A DNA stretch of 64,000 bases from an uncultured Clostridia bacterium (GCA_934746645.1 CAKVFE010000002.1:124001-188000); one strand, 5' to 3'; shown: positions 36,144 through 45,166, counted from the first letter of the stretch. Made by a program: numbers and translations. Notes: generated by a model not told the origin, from the letters alone.

Positions 36144-36329
36144 ATGTTATTAGAACCACCTATTGACCAACTAGTAGCTAAAGTTGGTAATCCATATAAA
36201 CTTGCAGTTATGGTAAGTAAGCGTGCCAAAACACTTCAACAAACTCTAACTGAAAAAGAAAGAGAAGACATTCCAGAAGTTACACGCGCTGTTGATGAAG
36301 TTTATACTGGAAAAATTATTTCAAAGTAA
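36144..36329 (+). CDS. rpoZ: RNA polymerase omega subunit
   Basis: 61 residues. MLLEPPIDQLVAKVGNPYKLAVMVSKRA matches the conserved N-terminal half of omega, including the Y/F-x-L-x-x-x-V-x-K-R-A helix. AAGAGG lies upstream of the ATG. Omega stabilises the beta-prime subunit. In Bacillus and Clostridium rpoZ is followed by coaBC and priA; here coaBC is missing and priA follows after a terminator. Confidence 0.92.
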   Translation: MLLEPPIDQLVAKVGNPYKLAVMVSKRAKTLQQTLTEKEREDIPEVTRAVDEVYTGKIISK

Positions 36330-36366
36330 ATTCTATTGCTTCTATTTCTAGCAATAGAATTTTTCT
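36328..36366 (+). terminator. Terminator of rpoZ
   Basis: A 13-bp stem AAATTCTATTGCT / AGCAATAGAATTT beginning within the stop codon, followed by an interrupted T run. Confidence 0.8.
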
Positions 36367-36457
36367 TTGTTGTTTACTATTTGTTATATGCTTTTAACTT
36401 ATTAGTTAAATAACATAAAAGATTGTATTTTAGTTTTTAAAAGGGTAGTATTTATCT

Positions 36458-38650
36458 ATGTTTGCAGAAGTAGTTGTTGATGTAATGGCAGATTCTTTAG
36501 ACAAAATATTTGATTACCAATGTCCTGAAAATATTGATATAAAAGAGGGGCATAGAGTTTTAGTACCCTTTGGTAAAAGAAAACTTGAAGGATATGTTTT
36601 AAAATTAAAAAATTCTACTGATTATGATGAAAATCTTGTTAAACAAATAATCAATGTCCTTGACCCACAACCACTTATTACTACAGAGATGTTTGAAGTA
36701 ATAAAAGGTATGGTAGAAGCTTACAATCTTAGAATAATAGATATAATTCATCTTATTATTCCAGCACAAATTAGAAGTGGAAAAATCAAACAACAAACTA
36801 CTAAAATGTGCTATTTGACTCAGTTTGGATTGTCTAATTTGTCTTCAATTAGAGCCAATTCAAAAAATCAGATTTTGGCTTGTGCATACTTAAAAGATAG
36901 ACCTAATGCAGATATAGTAGACCTTAACAAAAAGTTTGGCAATGCAACAATAACAAAACTTATAGAAAAAGGGTATATTGCATACAACACAGTCAATCGC
37001 AATAGAAATCCATTTAAAGAAGATGTGGCAGTATCACAACCTTTCAATCTTACTCCAGAACAAAAATTGGCTGTAGATAAAATATTATCAAAAGACAATT
37101 TGTTTAATTTGTTATTTGGTGTTACTGGAAGTGGTAAGACTGAAGTATATATGCGTGTCATAAGTGAAGCTATCAATCAAGGCAAAACAGCTATAATGCT
37201 AGTACCCGAAATATCATTGACACCTAAGACTGTTAAACAGTTTAAATCAAGATTTGGAGATATGGTAGCTGTATTACATTCTGGATTATCTGACGGAGAA
37301 AAATTTGACGAATGGTATAGACTATATACTGGAGAAGCAACCATAGCAGTAGGTGCTAGAAGTGCTATATTTGCACCACTTACCAATCTTGGTGCAATAA
37401 TTATTGATGAAGAACACGATAGTTCGTATCAATCAGATAGCAATCCTAGATTTGAAACAGTTACTGTAGCAAAAATAAGAGCTAAATACAACAATTGTCC
37501 TTTAGTACTTGGAAGTGCAACTCCTACTATTGAATCATTTTATCAAGCTCAAAATGGCGAATATAATCTTATTACTTTAGATAAGCGTATCAATCAAATG
37601 CCATTACCAAAAATGGAAATTGTAGATATGTGTAGTGAGTTTAGGTCTGGCAACAAATCTATGTTTTCAGGCACATTGCTCAATTTTATGAGTAAAGCTA
37701 TAGCCAATGACGAACAGATAATGCTATTCCTTAATCGTAGGGGATTTTCAAGTTTTCAGATGTGTAGAGAGTGTGGCTTTATAGCCAAATGTACAGATTG
37801 TGATGTATCACTTGTTTATCATAAAGAAGACAATTTGCTTAAATGTCACTATTGTGGTAAAAGGTTTAAACCATTAACTATTTGTCCATCTTGTGGTAAA
37901 AACACAATTAAACTTGGCAATACAGGTACAGAGCGTATCGAAGACGAACTTCATGAACTATTTCCTACAACAAAAGTTTTTCGTATGGACAACGATACAA
38001 CTACTACAAAGAGTTCTCACGCTAATATACTTAAAGCTTTTGAAAATACAAAACCTGCTATTTTAGTTGGTACTCAAATGATAGCTAAAGGTCACGATTT
38101 TCCATTGGTAACTCTAGTGGGTATTCTTGATGCAGATTTAAGTCTGTATTATTCAGATTTTAGAGCCAATGAAAAGACATATCAGTTAGTAACTCAAGTG
38201 GCAGGTAGAGCAGGTAGAGCAGAGAAAGAAGGAAGAGTTGTGTTGCAGACATTCTTCCCAAAACATTATGTATATAACTTTTGCTCTAACTACGATTATT
38301 TAAGATTCTACAACAAAGAAATCAATCTTAGAGAAACAGCATCATTTCCACCATTTTCAAAGATTATAAGAGTTCTTATAACTTCCGAAAATGACGAAAT
38401 AGCTAAAAATGTTACTCACGATTTATTTTTAAAATATAAAGATTTGCGTATTAAATACAAAACCGAATTTTTCTTTTTAGAAGCAATGCGTTCTCCACAT
38501 AGCAAAATAAAAAATAAATATCGTTATCAAGTATTGATGCGTATAAAAAATGACAACAAACAATTAGTTAAAGAGATATTTGATATCTCTAATATAATTA
38601 TTAATAAGACATCTATCTTTACGGAAGTCAATCCGCAAAGTTTGGATTAA
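36458..38650 (+). CDS. priA: Primosomal replication helicase PriA
   Basis: 730 residues. N-terminal 3'-DNA-binding domain, then SF2 motifs GVTGSGKTEVYM (Walker A), DEEHD (Walker B), LGSATPT. An eight-Cys zinc module sits inside the helicase (CRECGFIAKCTDC, CHYCGKR, CPSCG), followed by GTERIEDEL, GTQMIAKGHDFP and QVAGRAGRAE. PriA reloads the replisome at broken forks. It is the first gene of the overlapping operon priA-def-fmt-rsmB-rlmN-rsgA-rpe. Confidence 0.95.
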   Translation: MFAEVVVDVMADSLDKIFDYQCPENIDIKEGHRVLVPFGKRKLEGYVLKLKNSTDYDENLVKQIINVLDPQPLITTEMFEVIKGMVEAYNLRIIDIIHLIIPAQIRSGKIKQQTTKMCYLTQFGLSNLSSIRANSKNQILACAYLKDRPNADIVDLNKKFGNATITKLIEKGYIAYNTVNRNRNPFKEDVAVSQPFNLTPEQKLAVDKILSKDNLFNLLFGVTGSGKTEVYMRVISEAINQGKTAIMLVPEISLTPKTVKQFKSRFGDMVAVLHSGLSDGEKFDEWYRLYTGEATIAVGARSAIFAPLTNLGAIIIDEEHDSSYQSDSNPRFETVTVAKIRAKYNNCPLVLGSATPTIESFYQAQNGEYNLITLDKRINQMPLPKMEIVDMCSEFRSGNKSMFSGTLLNFMSKAIANDEQIMLFLNRRGFSSFQMCRECGFIAKCTDCDVSLVYHKEDNLLKCHYCGKRFKPLTICPSCGKNTIKLGNTGTERIEDELHELFPTTKVFRMDNDTTTTKSSHANILKAFENTKPAILVGTQMIAKGHDFPLVTLVGILDADLSLYYSDFRANEKTYQLVTQVAGRAGRAEKEGRVVLQTFFPKHYVYNFCSNYDYLRFYNKEINLRETASFPPFSKIIRVLITSENDEIAKNVTHDLFLKYKDLRIKYKTEFFFLEAMRSPHSKIKNKYRYQVLMRIKNDNKQLVKEIFDISNIIINKTSIFTEVNPQSLD

Positions 38651-38660
38651 AGGAGATATA

Positions 38661-39134
38661 ATGGCAATACGAAATATTGTATATAGTGACAATGAATTTA
38701 TAAGAAAAATAAGCAAAACTGTTACTAATTTCAACGAAAATCTATGGGAACTTTTAGATGATATGAAAGAAACTATGCACAAAAACAATGGCTGTGGTTT
38801 AGCTGCTGTGCAAGTTGGCGTATTAAAAAGGGTTGTTATAGTTGAAGTCAACAACTTGTTTTTAGAATTAGTTAATCCTGAAATACTAGAAACAGTTGGC
38901 GAACAATGCGAAATAGAAGGTTGTTTAAGTGTAAAAAATGTTACTGGATATGTTAAACGCCCAGAACAAGTTACAGTTAAAGCTTGTGATAGATATGGCA
39001 ACGAATTTGTGATTACTGGTACAGGATATCTTGCTTGTGCATTGTGCCACGAAATAGACCATACTAAAGGTATTTTGTTTATAGATAAAATGGAAAAGAA
39101 TTATAAACCTAAAAAGGATAAAAAAGATAATTAA
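38661..39134 (+). CDS. def: Peptide deformylase
   Basis: 157 residues, AAGGAG before the ATG. All three metal-site motifs are present: GCGLAAVQVG (motif 1), EGCLSV with the ligand Cys (motif 2) and CHEIDHTKG with the HExxH histidines (motif 3). It removes the formyl group from nascent proteins. The gene starts 10 bases after priA and ends 1 base before fmt, matching its substrate pathway. Confidence 0.95.
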   Translation: MAIRNIVYSDNEFIRKISKTVTNFNENLWELLDDMKETMHKNNGCGLAAVQVGVLKRVVIVEVNNLFLELVNPEILETVGEQCEIEGCLSVKNVTGYVKRPEQVTVKACDRYGNEFVITGTGYLACALCHEIDHTKGILFIDKMEKNYKPKKDKKDN

Positions 39135-39135
39135 T

Positions 39136-40080
39136 ATGAAAATAGTATTTTTTGGAACACCGGATTTTTCAATTCCAACACTACAAAAATTAATAGATAG
39201 TCATCACGAAGTTATTGGAGTTGTTACTCAACCAGACAAGCCAGTTGGCCGTAATGGCAAGATTGTGTTTAGCCCAGTTAAACAACTTGCATTAGCTAAC
39301 AATATACCAGTATATCAATACGAAAAAATTCGTAGAGATGGCGTAGAAGAATTACAAAATTTAAAAGCAGATGTATTTGTTACTGCTGCTTATGGTCAAA
39401 TATTGAGTAAAGATATCTTAGAAGCTTCTGTATATGGAGTATTTAATGTTCACGGTAGTTTGTTGCCAAAATATAGGGGAGCAGCACCTATCCAATGGTC
39501 TGTTATTAATGGCGACAAAGTAACTGGTATTACTATACTAAGAAGTGAAGTTGGTATGGACGATGGAGATATTATATTGAAGAAAGAAGTACCTATTGGC
39601 GACAACGAAACTGCAGGCGAATTGTTTGATAGATTGGCAGTAATTGGTGCTGATTGTTTAATGGAAGCTTTAGAGCAACTTGAAAATGGAACTATTACAT
39701 ATACTCCACAAGACCATAGTCAAGCTACTGTATGTAAGATGTTAAAGAAAGAAAACAATACTATTGACTTTAATAATACAGCATATCTTGTTAAGCATTT
39801 TGTATTAGGACTTAATCCTTGGCCAGTAGCTGAGATGAAACTAGAAGAAGGTAGATTTAAAGTCTATAGAGCTGATATTTATACCAATCCAAACTATGAC
39901 TATCAAAACTATAAAGTTGGCGAAATTGTTGTAGCTAGTGCAAAGGGTGGTTTGGTAGTAAGAGCTATGGACGGATTGGTTGAAATTACCGAAATTCAAG
40001 CCGAAAATGGCAAAGTAATGAGTGCAAAAAGTTTGCTTAATGGCAAACATATAAGAGTTGGTCAAATAGTTAATGAATAA
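39136..40080 (+). CDS. fmt: Methionyl-tRNA formyltransferase
   Basis: 314 residues. The N-terminal formyltransferase domain begins MKIVFFGTPDFSIPTL; VFVTAAYGQIL and NVHGSLLPKYRGAAPIQWSV hold the catalytic Asn/His motif (about 107-125), with Asp in GMDDGDI. The C-terminal OB-fold domain binds tRNA. It formylates initiator Met-tRNA. It overlaps rsmB by 8 bases; the metalloprotease gene often found between fmt and rsmB is absent. Confidence 0.95.
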   Translation: MKIVFFGTPDFSIPTLQKLIDSHHEVIGVVTQPDKPVGRNGKIVFSPVKQLALANNIPVYQYEKIRRDGVEELQNLKADVFVTAAYGQILSKDILEASVYGVFNVHGSLLPKYRGAAPIQWSVINGDKVTGITILRSEVGMDDGDIILKKEVPIGDNETAGELFDRLAVIGADCLMEALEQLENGTITYTPQDHSQATVCKMLKKENNTIDFNNTAYLVKHFVLGLNPWPVAEMKLEEGRFKVYRADIYTNPNYDYQNYKVGEIVVASAKGGLVVRAMDGLVEITEIQAENGKVMSAKSLLNGKHIRVGQIVNE

Positions 40081-41350
40081 AGAATTAGTTTTGAGTTATC
40101 GCATACTTAACAATGTTTATTTTAAGAAAGCGTATGCGTCTATAGAACTTAATAAAAATTGTCAATCAGATGTCAATTTTAATCTTGTTACTAAGATTGT
40201 ATATGGTGTTATTGACAATGATGTAAAATTGGAATATTATCTTAAACAATTTTATAAAAAAGCACCAAAGAAAGATGTCCAATTATTGTTAAAATTGGGT
40301 GCTTATGTGCATTTTTATATTGATAGTATACCTGATTTTGCTATGGTCAACGAACTTGTCGAATTGTCCAAACATTCTAAGTTAAAACCATATAAGTCAT
40401 TTATTAATGCAGTCTTAAAAAAGGTTGTTTCAACACCATTTGAGTTGCCAAGTAGTGACAATAAGATAGAGTATTTATCTATCAAATTTTCAAAACCACA
40501 ATGGTTTGTGCAACTACTACTCAACAACTTTGATTATGGCTTTGTTACGAGTGTGTTAAGTGCTGAGTTGCCTACTGATACACATATAAGAATTAATACA
40601 TTACTTACCACTGTTGAAGATTTTAAACATATACTTGATGATAACAATGTTAAATATCAACAATCAATACTTGATGATGGTTTGTATGTAGATTATTCTG
40701 CTTTGGTAAAAATAAAAGATATTGTTAGTCTATATACTGCACAAGGTATACCTAGTATGATTGTGTCTAAAAATGTTGTAGGCAATAGTATACTTGATGC
40801 TTGTTCAGCACCGGGTGGTAAAGTAGTTTATATAGCGACTCTCAATCCTAATGCTGTTGTTACAGCTTGTGATGTATACGAGCATAGAGTTAAACTTATA
40901 GATGACTATGCAAAAAGATTAAACATTACTAATGTAAAAACTTGTGTTAATGATGCAAGTGTCTTTAATCCAGAATTTGAAAATAAGTTTGATGCTGTGT
41001 TGCTAGATGTACCTTGTTCTGGACTTGGTGTTGTAGATAAAAAACCAGATATTTTACTTAATAACCAATTAAAATTTGATGAATTGCCAGCATTGCAATC
41101 AAAAATATTGGATATTAACTCAAAATATGTTAAAGTTGGGGGTAGTATAATTTATAGTACTTGTACTATACTTCCAGCAGAAAATGAAAATATTATTAAT
41201 GAGTTTCTCAACACTCATCACAATTTTAAATTGGATAAAGTTGAGGTGTACAAAGTTCCTGCTATGGATAATAGTGGATTAAAAACATTTTATCCCAACA
41301 TAAGTGGAACAGAAGGATTTTTTATAGGAAAATTGGTGAGATATGAATAA
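40073..41350 (+). CDS. rsmB: 16S rRNA m5C967 methyltransferase RsmB
   Basis: 425 residues. The N-terminal NusB-like helical domain (to about 145) is followed by a Rossmann methyltransferase: SILDACSAPGGKVVYIA (SAM motif), CDVYEHRV, LDVPCSGLGVVDKKPD with the catalytic-type Cys, and IIYSTCTILPAENE with the second Cys. The methylase makes m5C967 in 16S rRNA. It overlaps fmt and rlmN by 8 bases each. Confidence 0.94.
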   Translation: MNKELVLSYRILNNVYFKKAYASIELNKNCQSDVNFNLVTKIVYGVIDNDVKLEYYLKQFYKKAPKKDVQLLLKLGAYVHFYIDSIPDFAMVNELVELSKHSKLKPYKSFINAVLKKVVSTPFELPSSDNKIEYLSIKFSKPQWFVQLLLNNFDYGFVTSVLSAELPTDTHIRINTLLTTVEDFKHILDDNNVKYQQSILDDGLYVDYSALVKIKDIVSLYTAQGIPSMIVSKNVVGNSILDACSAPGGKVVYIATLNPNAVVTACDVYEHRVKLIDDYAKRLNITNVKTCVNDASVFNPEFENKFDAVLLDVPCSGLGVVDKKPDILLNNQLKFDELPALQSKILDINSKYVKVGGSIIYSTCTILPAENENIINEFLNTHHNFKLDKVEVYKVPAMDNSGLKTFYPNISGTEGFFIGKLVRYE

Positions 41351-42782
41351 TTTATTAGATTATGATTTAACAGAACTTACAAAAATAATAGAGAATATGG
41401 GAGAACCTAAGTATAGAGCAAAACAATTGTATAATGCTATACTTAATGGTAAAAATTATGGACAACCAACAGTACTTCCACAAGCATTGTTAGACAAACT
41501 TTCTAACAATGGTTTTGATATGCAAAGTGTCAAAATATATAAGGTATTTAAGTCCAAAGATAAGACAATTAAATTCTTATACAAACTTAATGATGACAAT
41601 ATCATTGAAGGTGTTTTGATGACCCATGTATATGGTCGTACACTATGTATTAGCACACAAGTTGGTTGTAAGATGAATTGTTCATTCTGTGCAAGTGGAC
41701 TTAACTTTGTCCGTAATTTAACAGCAGGAGAGATATTGGGACAAATAGTTGCTGTTAATACATACTTGAAGGGTGGTGTCAACAATAGAGAAATAACCAA
41801 CATAGTACTTATGGGTTCAGGCGAACCATTGGACAATTTTGACAATGTAGTCAAATTTTTAAGATTAGCTACAAGTCCAGACGGATTTAATTTTAGTGTT
41901 CGTAATATTACTTTGTCTACTTGTGGTATTCCTAGCAAAATAGAAAAATTGGCAGATATTGGTTTAAGCATAAACTTAGCCATTTCTTTGCACGCTCCTA
42001 ATGACGAAATTAGAAGAAGTATTATGCCAGTTGCAAAGAGTTTTTCTATAGAAAGTGTTATTGAAGCAGCTAACTATTATCATACAATTACCAATCGTAT
42101 GATTTATATCGAATATACCTTAATTGATGGTGTCAATAGCTCTATCCAAAACGCTCAAGAACTTGCTAGTTTGCTACGCAATCTTGATTGCCGTGTAAAC
42201 CTAATTTCACTTAATGAAGTTAAGGAGCGTGGACTAAAAGGTATAACTGAAAATAAGACAAATGCATTTTTAAGAGAACTACTTAAAAATGGTGTTAGTG
42301 CAACAGTTAGAAGAAGTCTAGGTGATGATGTTGATGGTGCTTGTGGCCAATTACGCAATAACGAGTTAAAAGGCAATTTAACTCAAGATTCAAGTGCTAT
42401 GCCAACACAAGAAAATAGTAGTGTTAAAGCAAAAAAATCAACTTTGCATAATACTAAATCAAATAGCAATAGTCACAAATTAGATAATAAAAAATTTAGT
42501 AAGCCAACAACCAAAAATTCTTATGGTAATTCTTACGATAATAAAAATAATCGTAATAGAAAATATGGCTATGAAGACAATCAAAACGGATTTAAAAATA
42601 CTAAAAATCGTAGCCAAAGAAATGCTGATGGCAATAGATATAATAGTAATAAACCTTATAAAGACAATGGCTTTAGTGGCTCAAAATCTAATATGTCAAA
42701 ATCAGGAAGACAAGATAAAAATTTTGGTAAAAACTTTGGCAACAAATCTAGCCAAAATAGTAGAGGTAAAAAGAGATTTTAG
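41343..42782 (+). CDS. rlmN: 23S rRNA/tRNA m2A methyltransferase RlmN with long low-complexity tail
   Basis: 479 residues. The core (to about 340) is normal RlmN: QVGCKMNCSFCASG radical SAM motif (about 101-114), MGSGEPLDNFDNV, SVRNITLSTCGIP, ending with RRSLGDDVDGACGQL, which holds the second catalytic Cys. About 140 extra residues follow, rich in Asn, Lys, Ser, Gly and Arg with no hydrophobic core; the family normally ends near residue 350. The tail overlaps the start of rsgA. The prpC-prkC pair normally between rlmN and rsgA is missing. Confidence 0.93.
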   Translation: MNNLLDYDLTELTKIIENMGEPKYRAKQLYNAILNGKNYGQPTVLPQALLDKLSNNGFDMQSVKIYKVFKSKDKTIKFLYKLNDDNIIEGVLMTHVYGRTLCISTQVGCKMNCSFCASGLNFVRNLTAGEILGQIVAVNTYLKGGVNNREITNIVLMGSGEPLDNFDNVVKFLRLATSPDGFNFSVRNITLSTCGIPSKIEKLADIGLSINLAISLHAPNDEIRRSIMPVAKSFSIESVIEAANYYHTITNRMIYIEYTLIDGVNSSIQNAQELASLLRNLDCRVNLISLNEVKERGLKGITENKTNAFLRELLKNGVSATVRRSLGDDVDGACGQLRNNELKGNLTQDSSAMPTQENSSVKAKKSTLHNTKSNSNSHKLDNKKFSKPTTKNSYGNSYDNKNNRNRKYGYEDNQNGFKNTKNRSQRNADGNRYNSNKPYKDNGFSGSKSNMSKSGRQDKNFGKNFGNKSSQNSRGKKRF

Positions 42783-43639
42783 GAAAAATTGTTAGAGGAA
42801 TATCCAACCAATTTACAGTTTATGTGGATAATCAATATGTTTCTGCAGTGCCACTTGGCAATTTAAAAAAACAAGGTAGATTGTTAGTAGGTGACAATGT
42901 AGAATTGGCAAATAATGACTTTGGTAATGATTATGTTATTACCAAGGTTTTGCCACGCAAAAACGAAATTTTAAGACCTAAAGTAACCAATATTGACCAG
43001 TTGCTTATTGTTGTGTCTGCTAGACCAAAGCCAGATTTGTATTTGGTAGACAAACTTATTATTAATGCTTTTGTTAATAATATTGAACCTATTTTGGTTA
43101 TCAATAAAATTGACATTTTTGAAAAATCTGAAATAGATAATATTGTTAATCAATATAAAGGCGTTGTATCCAATATTATTTTGACAAGTGCTATCAACAA
43201 TGATTTAAGTACACTTAAAGATATACTAAAGGATAAAGTAAGCGTATTTGCAGGGCAAAGTGCAGTAGGAAAAAGTAGCTTGCTTAATTCAATAGATAAA
43301 GATATTAACCAAGCAACCAATATTTTAAGTCGAAAAGTTGAGCGTGGTAAACACACAACTAGAGAATGTACAATTTTTGTACTCAACGACAATATTATGA
43401 TTGCCGATACACCGGGTTTTAGTATGTTGGAACTCAACATCAAATATACCGATTTAAAGAGTTATTATCCAGAATTTAGCGATTTTAACTGTAAGTACTA
43501 TAATTGTACTCATACCAGTGAAAATGGCTGTACAATAAAGGAAGATGTCAATAACGGTTTAATCAATAAAGATAGATATGATAGATATCTAGAACTATAT
43601 AAGCAATTAAAGACAAAATGGGAGAGAGAATATGATTAA
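42776..43639 (+). CDS. rsgA: Ribosome small-subunit GTPase RsgA, apparent ATT start
   Basis: Core GTPase is certain: NKID (G4) precedes GQSAVGKSSLLN (G1) and DTPGFS (G3), the circular permutation of RsgA, then the zinc knuckle CKYYNCTH...GC. The N-terminal OB fold needs the segment GKIVRGISNQFTVYVDNQYV, but the first ATG/GTG/TTG in frame is GTG 42824, inside it. The frame is open upstream only to 42770, and ATT at 42776 lies 9 bases after GAGG and overlaps the rlmN stop. From ATT the protein has 287 residues; from GTG 271. RsgA checks late 30S assembly. Confidence 0.9.
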   Translation: MLGKIVRGISNQFTVYVDNQYVSAVPLGNLKKQGRLLVGDNVELANNDFGNDYVITKVLPRKNEILRPKVTNIDQLLIVVSARPKPDLYLVDKLIINAFVNNIEPILVINKIDIFEKSEIDNIVNQYKGVVSNIILTSAINNDLSTLKDILKDKVSVFAGQSAVGKSSLLNSIDKDINQATNILSRKVERGKHTTRECTIFVLNDNIMIADTPGFSMLELNIKYTDLKSYYPEFSDFNCKYYNCTHTSENGCTIKEDVNNGLINKDRYDRYLELYKQLKTKWEREYD

Positions 43640-44297
43640 AATAGCACCTAGTACCAATCCAGAAAAAGAAGACAATCTTATCAATTATGTTAAAGAACTT
43701 CAATCTGCCAATGCTGATTATTTGCATTGTGATGTCATGGACGGACAATTTGTTGAAGCCAAATGTTTAAGTCCTGAACTATTGTATGAAGTAGGTCAAA
43801 ATTCTACTATTCCACTAGATGTACATCTTATGGTAGCCAATCCTATTCAAGTATGGGAAGATTATTATAAAGCCAAACCTACCAATATAACTGTACATTA
43901 TGAGAGTTTTCAAAATAAAAACAACCTAATTTATCTTATCAATGAGATACATAAGAAAAAAATAATGGTTGGAGTAAGTATCAAACCTGATACTCCAGTA
44001 GATGATATCGTACCATTTTTGCCACTTATAGATGTTGTCTTGGTTATGAGTGTTGTGCCAGGTAAAAGTGGTCAAAAGTTTATAGAAAGTTCTTATGAAA
44101 AAATAGCAAAATTAAAATCTATTATTACTACCAACAATTACAATGTAAAGATAGAAGTTGATGGTGGTGTAGATACTACCAATATCAAACTTGTTTATAA
44201 AGCAGGTGCAGATATTGTTGTTATGGGTAGTGCAGTATATAAAGCTGACAATAAAGCCAATTTTATAAAAAATGTTAAAGATTTAGCAGTTAAATAA
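43632..44297 (+). CDS. rpe: Ribulose-5-phosphate 3-epimerase
   Basis: 221 residues. (beta/alpha)8 barrel with IAPST at the N terminus, HCDVMDGQFV (metal and catalytic Asp), LDVHLMV, VLVMSVVPGKSGQKFI and EVDGGVDTTNI. The catalytic Ser/His/Asp set is intact. It interconverts ribulose-5-P and xylulose-5-P in the pentose phosphate pathway. It is last in the priA operon, overlapping rsgA by 8 bases. Confidence 0.95.
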   Translation: MIKIAPSTNPEKEDNLINYVKELQSANADYLHCDVMDGQFVEAKCLSPELLYEVGQNSTIPLDVHLMVANPIQVWEDYYKAKPTNITVHYESFQNKNNLIYLINEIHKKKIMVGVSIKPDTPVDDIVPFLPLIDVVLVMSVVPGKSGQKFIESSYEKIAKLKSIITTNNYNVKIEVDGGVDTTNIKLVYKAGADIVVMGSAVYKADNKANFIKNVKDLAVK

Positions 44298-44323
44298 TTG
44301 CTATATAAAATCCTAAAGATATA

Positions 44324-44366
44324 AAAAGCCTTACATTATTAATTTAATGCAAGGCTTTTATTTTAT
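44324..44366 (+). terminator. Terminator of the priA-rpe operon
   Basis: Stem AAAAGCCTT / AAGGCTTTT extended by CATTA/TAATG across a one-base mismatch, then T residues. Confidence 0.8.
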
Positions 44367-44405
44367 TATTTAGTTTAACTTTATTGTTTTAATTGTTTGA
44401 TATAC

Positions 44406-44440
44406 ATAATAGCATTTTAGTCCCGTATAATAGCATTTTA
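44406..44440 (+). repeat. Two 14-bp direct repeats upstream of spoVM
   Basis: ATAATAGCATTTTA occurs at 44406-44419 and again at 44427-44440, start-to-start 21 bases, i.e. two helical turns. The second copy overlaps a TATAAT at 44426-44431. Likely a tandem regulator site for spoVM (inference). Confidence 0.5.
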
Positions 44441-44542
44441 ATAAATACATTTATACTAAATTTATACTTATTTAATAGATTTGATTTAACCAAATAATCC
44501 GATTAAACATATAAAATATTAAAATATGTATGGAGGAATTTG

Positions 44543-44644
44543 ATGAAAATATATTGCATAAAGTGTCCAAAATTTTTAAGTCCATTATTAAAATTTATAT
44601 TTAGAAAATCTCTACATAATGACATAGAGGATTATGCTAACTAA
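44543..44644 (+). CDS. spoVM: Spore morphogenesis peptide SpoVM
   Basis: 33 residues beginning MKIYCIKCPKFLSPLLKFIF. B. subtilis SpoVM (26 residues) begins MKFYTIKLPKFLGG; the Lys2, Tyr4, Ile6-Lys7, Pro9-Lys10-Phe11-Leu12 pattern is shared, including the proline needed for curvature sensing. The helix after it is amphipathic. GGAGG lies 7 bases before the ATG. Position between rpe and rpmB-asp23-fakA is exactly that of spoVM in B. subtilis. It anchors SpoIVA to the forespore surface at the start of coat assembly. Confidence 0.85.
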   Translation: MKIYCIKCPKFLSPLLKFIFRKSLHNDIEDYAN

Positions 44645-44693
44645 TAAATATAAATATTGTTAAATTATGTGCTTACAATCAAGTAAAAGGGGA

Positions 44694-44726
44694 ATAAAAA
44701 AAAGGAGTTTAACTCCTTATTTTTTG
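44694..44726. terminator. Bidirectional terminator between spoVM and rpmB
   Basis: Palindrome AAGGAGTTTAACTCCTT (44702-44718) flanked by A and T runs on both sides, usable on either strand. Confidence 0.75.
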
Positions 44727-44814
44727 GTTACCACATTATCTATATTAATTGATAACATATCAACTAACCAATAGTTATCATATCTATGTAACTATAATCT
44801 AGATTGTATGGGTA

Positions 44815-45000
44815 TTAGTCTTCTTTCTTTAAAGTCTTTAGACATCTTGTGCAAATGTATTTGTTTTCTACTTTTCCATCAACTTCGATTGATTTCTTTT
44901 GTAAATTTGCACTCCAAGTACGCTTTGTAGCAATATGAGAATGGCTTACTTGGTTGCCAGAAACTTTACCTTTTCCACAGATATAACATACTCTTGGCAT
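44815..45000 (-). CDS. rpmB: 50S ribosomal protein L28
   Basis: 61 residues; the start is set by GGAGG 8 bases before the ATG at 45000 (the frame extends 10 codons further without a site). CYICGK (5-10) and CTRCLK give the four-Cys zinc ribbon form, GNQVSHSHIATKRTW is the family core. It lies opposite to its neighbours, as in B. subtilis, where rpmB is also divergent from asp23. Confidence 0.95.
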   Translation of the reverse strand: MPRVCYICGKGKVSGNQVSHSHIATKRTWSANLQKKSIEVDGKVENKYICTRCLKTLKKED

Positions 45001-45166
45001 AATTATTCCTCCGTTAATTTTTAACTGCAATGTATTATATCAAATAAAGTTGATATGTGCAACCATAATTTGAATTTTTTTTGTAAATATATCAATATAT
45101 AGTGGTTAAATAGCCTAATTTGACCTATAGAGAAGAAAAGTCAAAAAAAATTGTTTACTTTTTTTG

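Noticed and set aside
42523..42795. Second-frame ORF within the RlmN tail
   Set aside because: Frame-shifted reading of low-complexity coding DNA; no ribosome site. The RlmN frame itself is continuous.
44406..44440. CRISPR-like repeats
   Set aside because: Only two 14-base copies with a 7-base gap; no array and no cas genes in the window.
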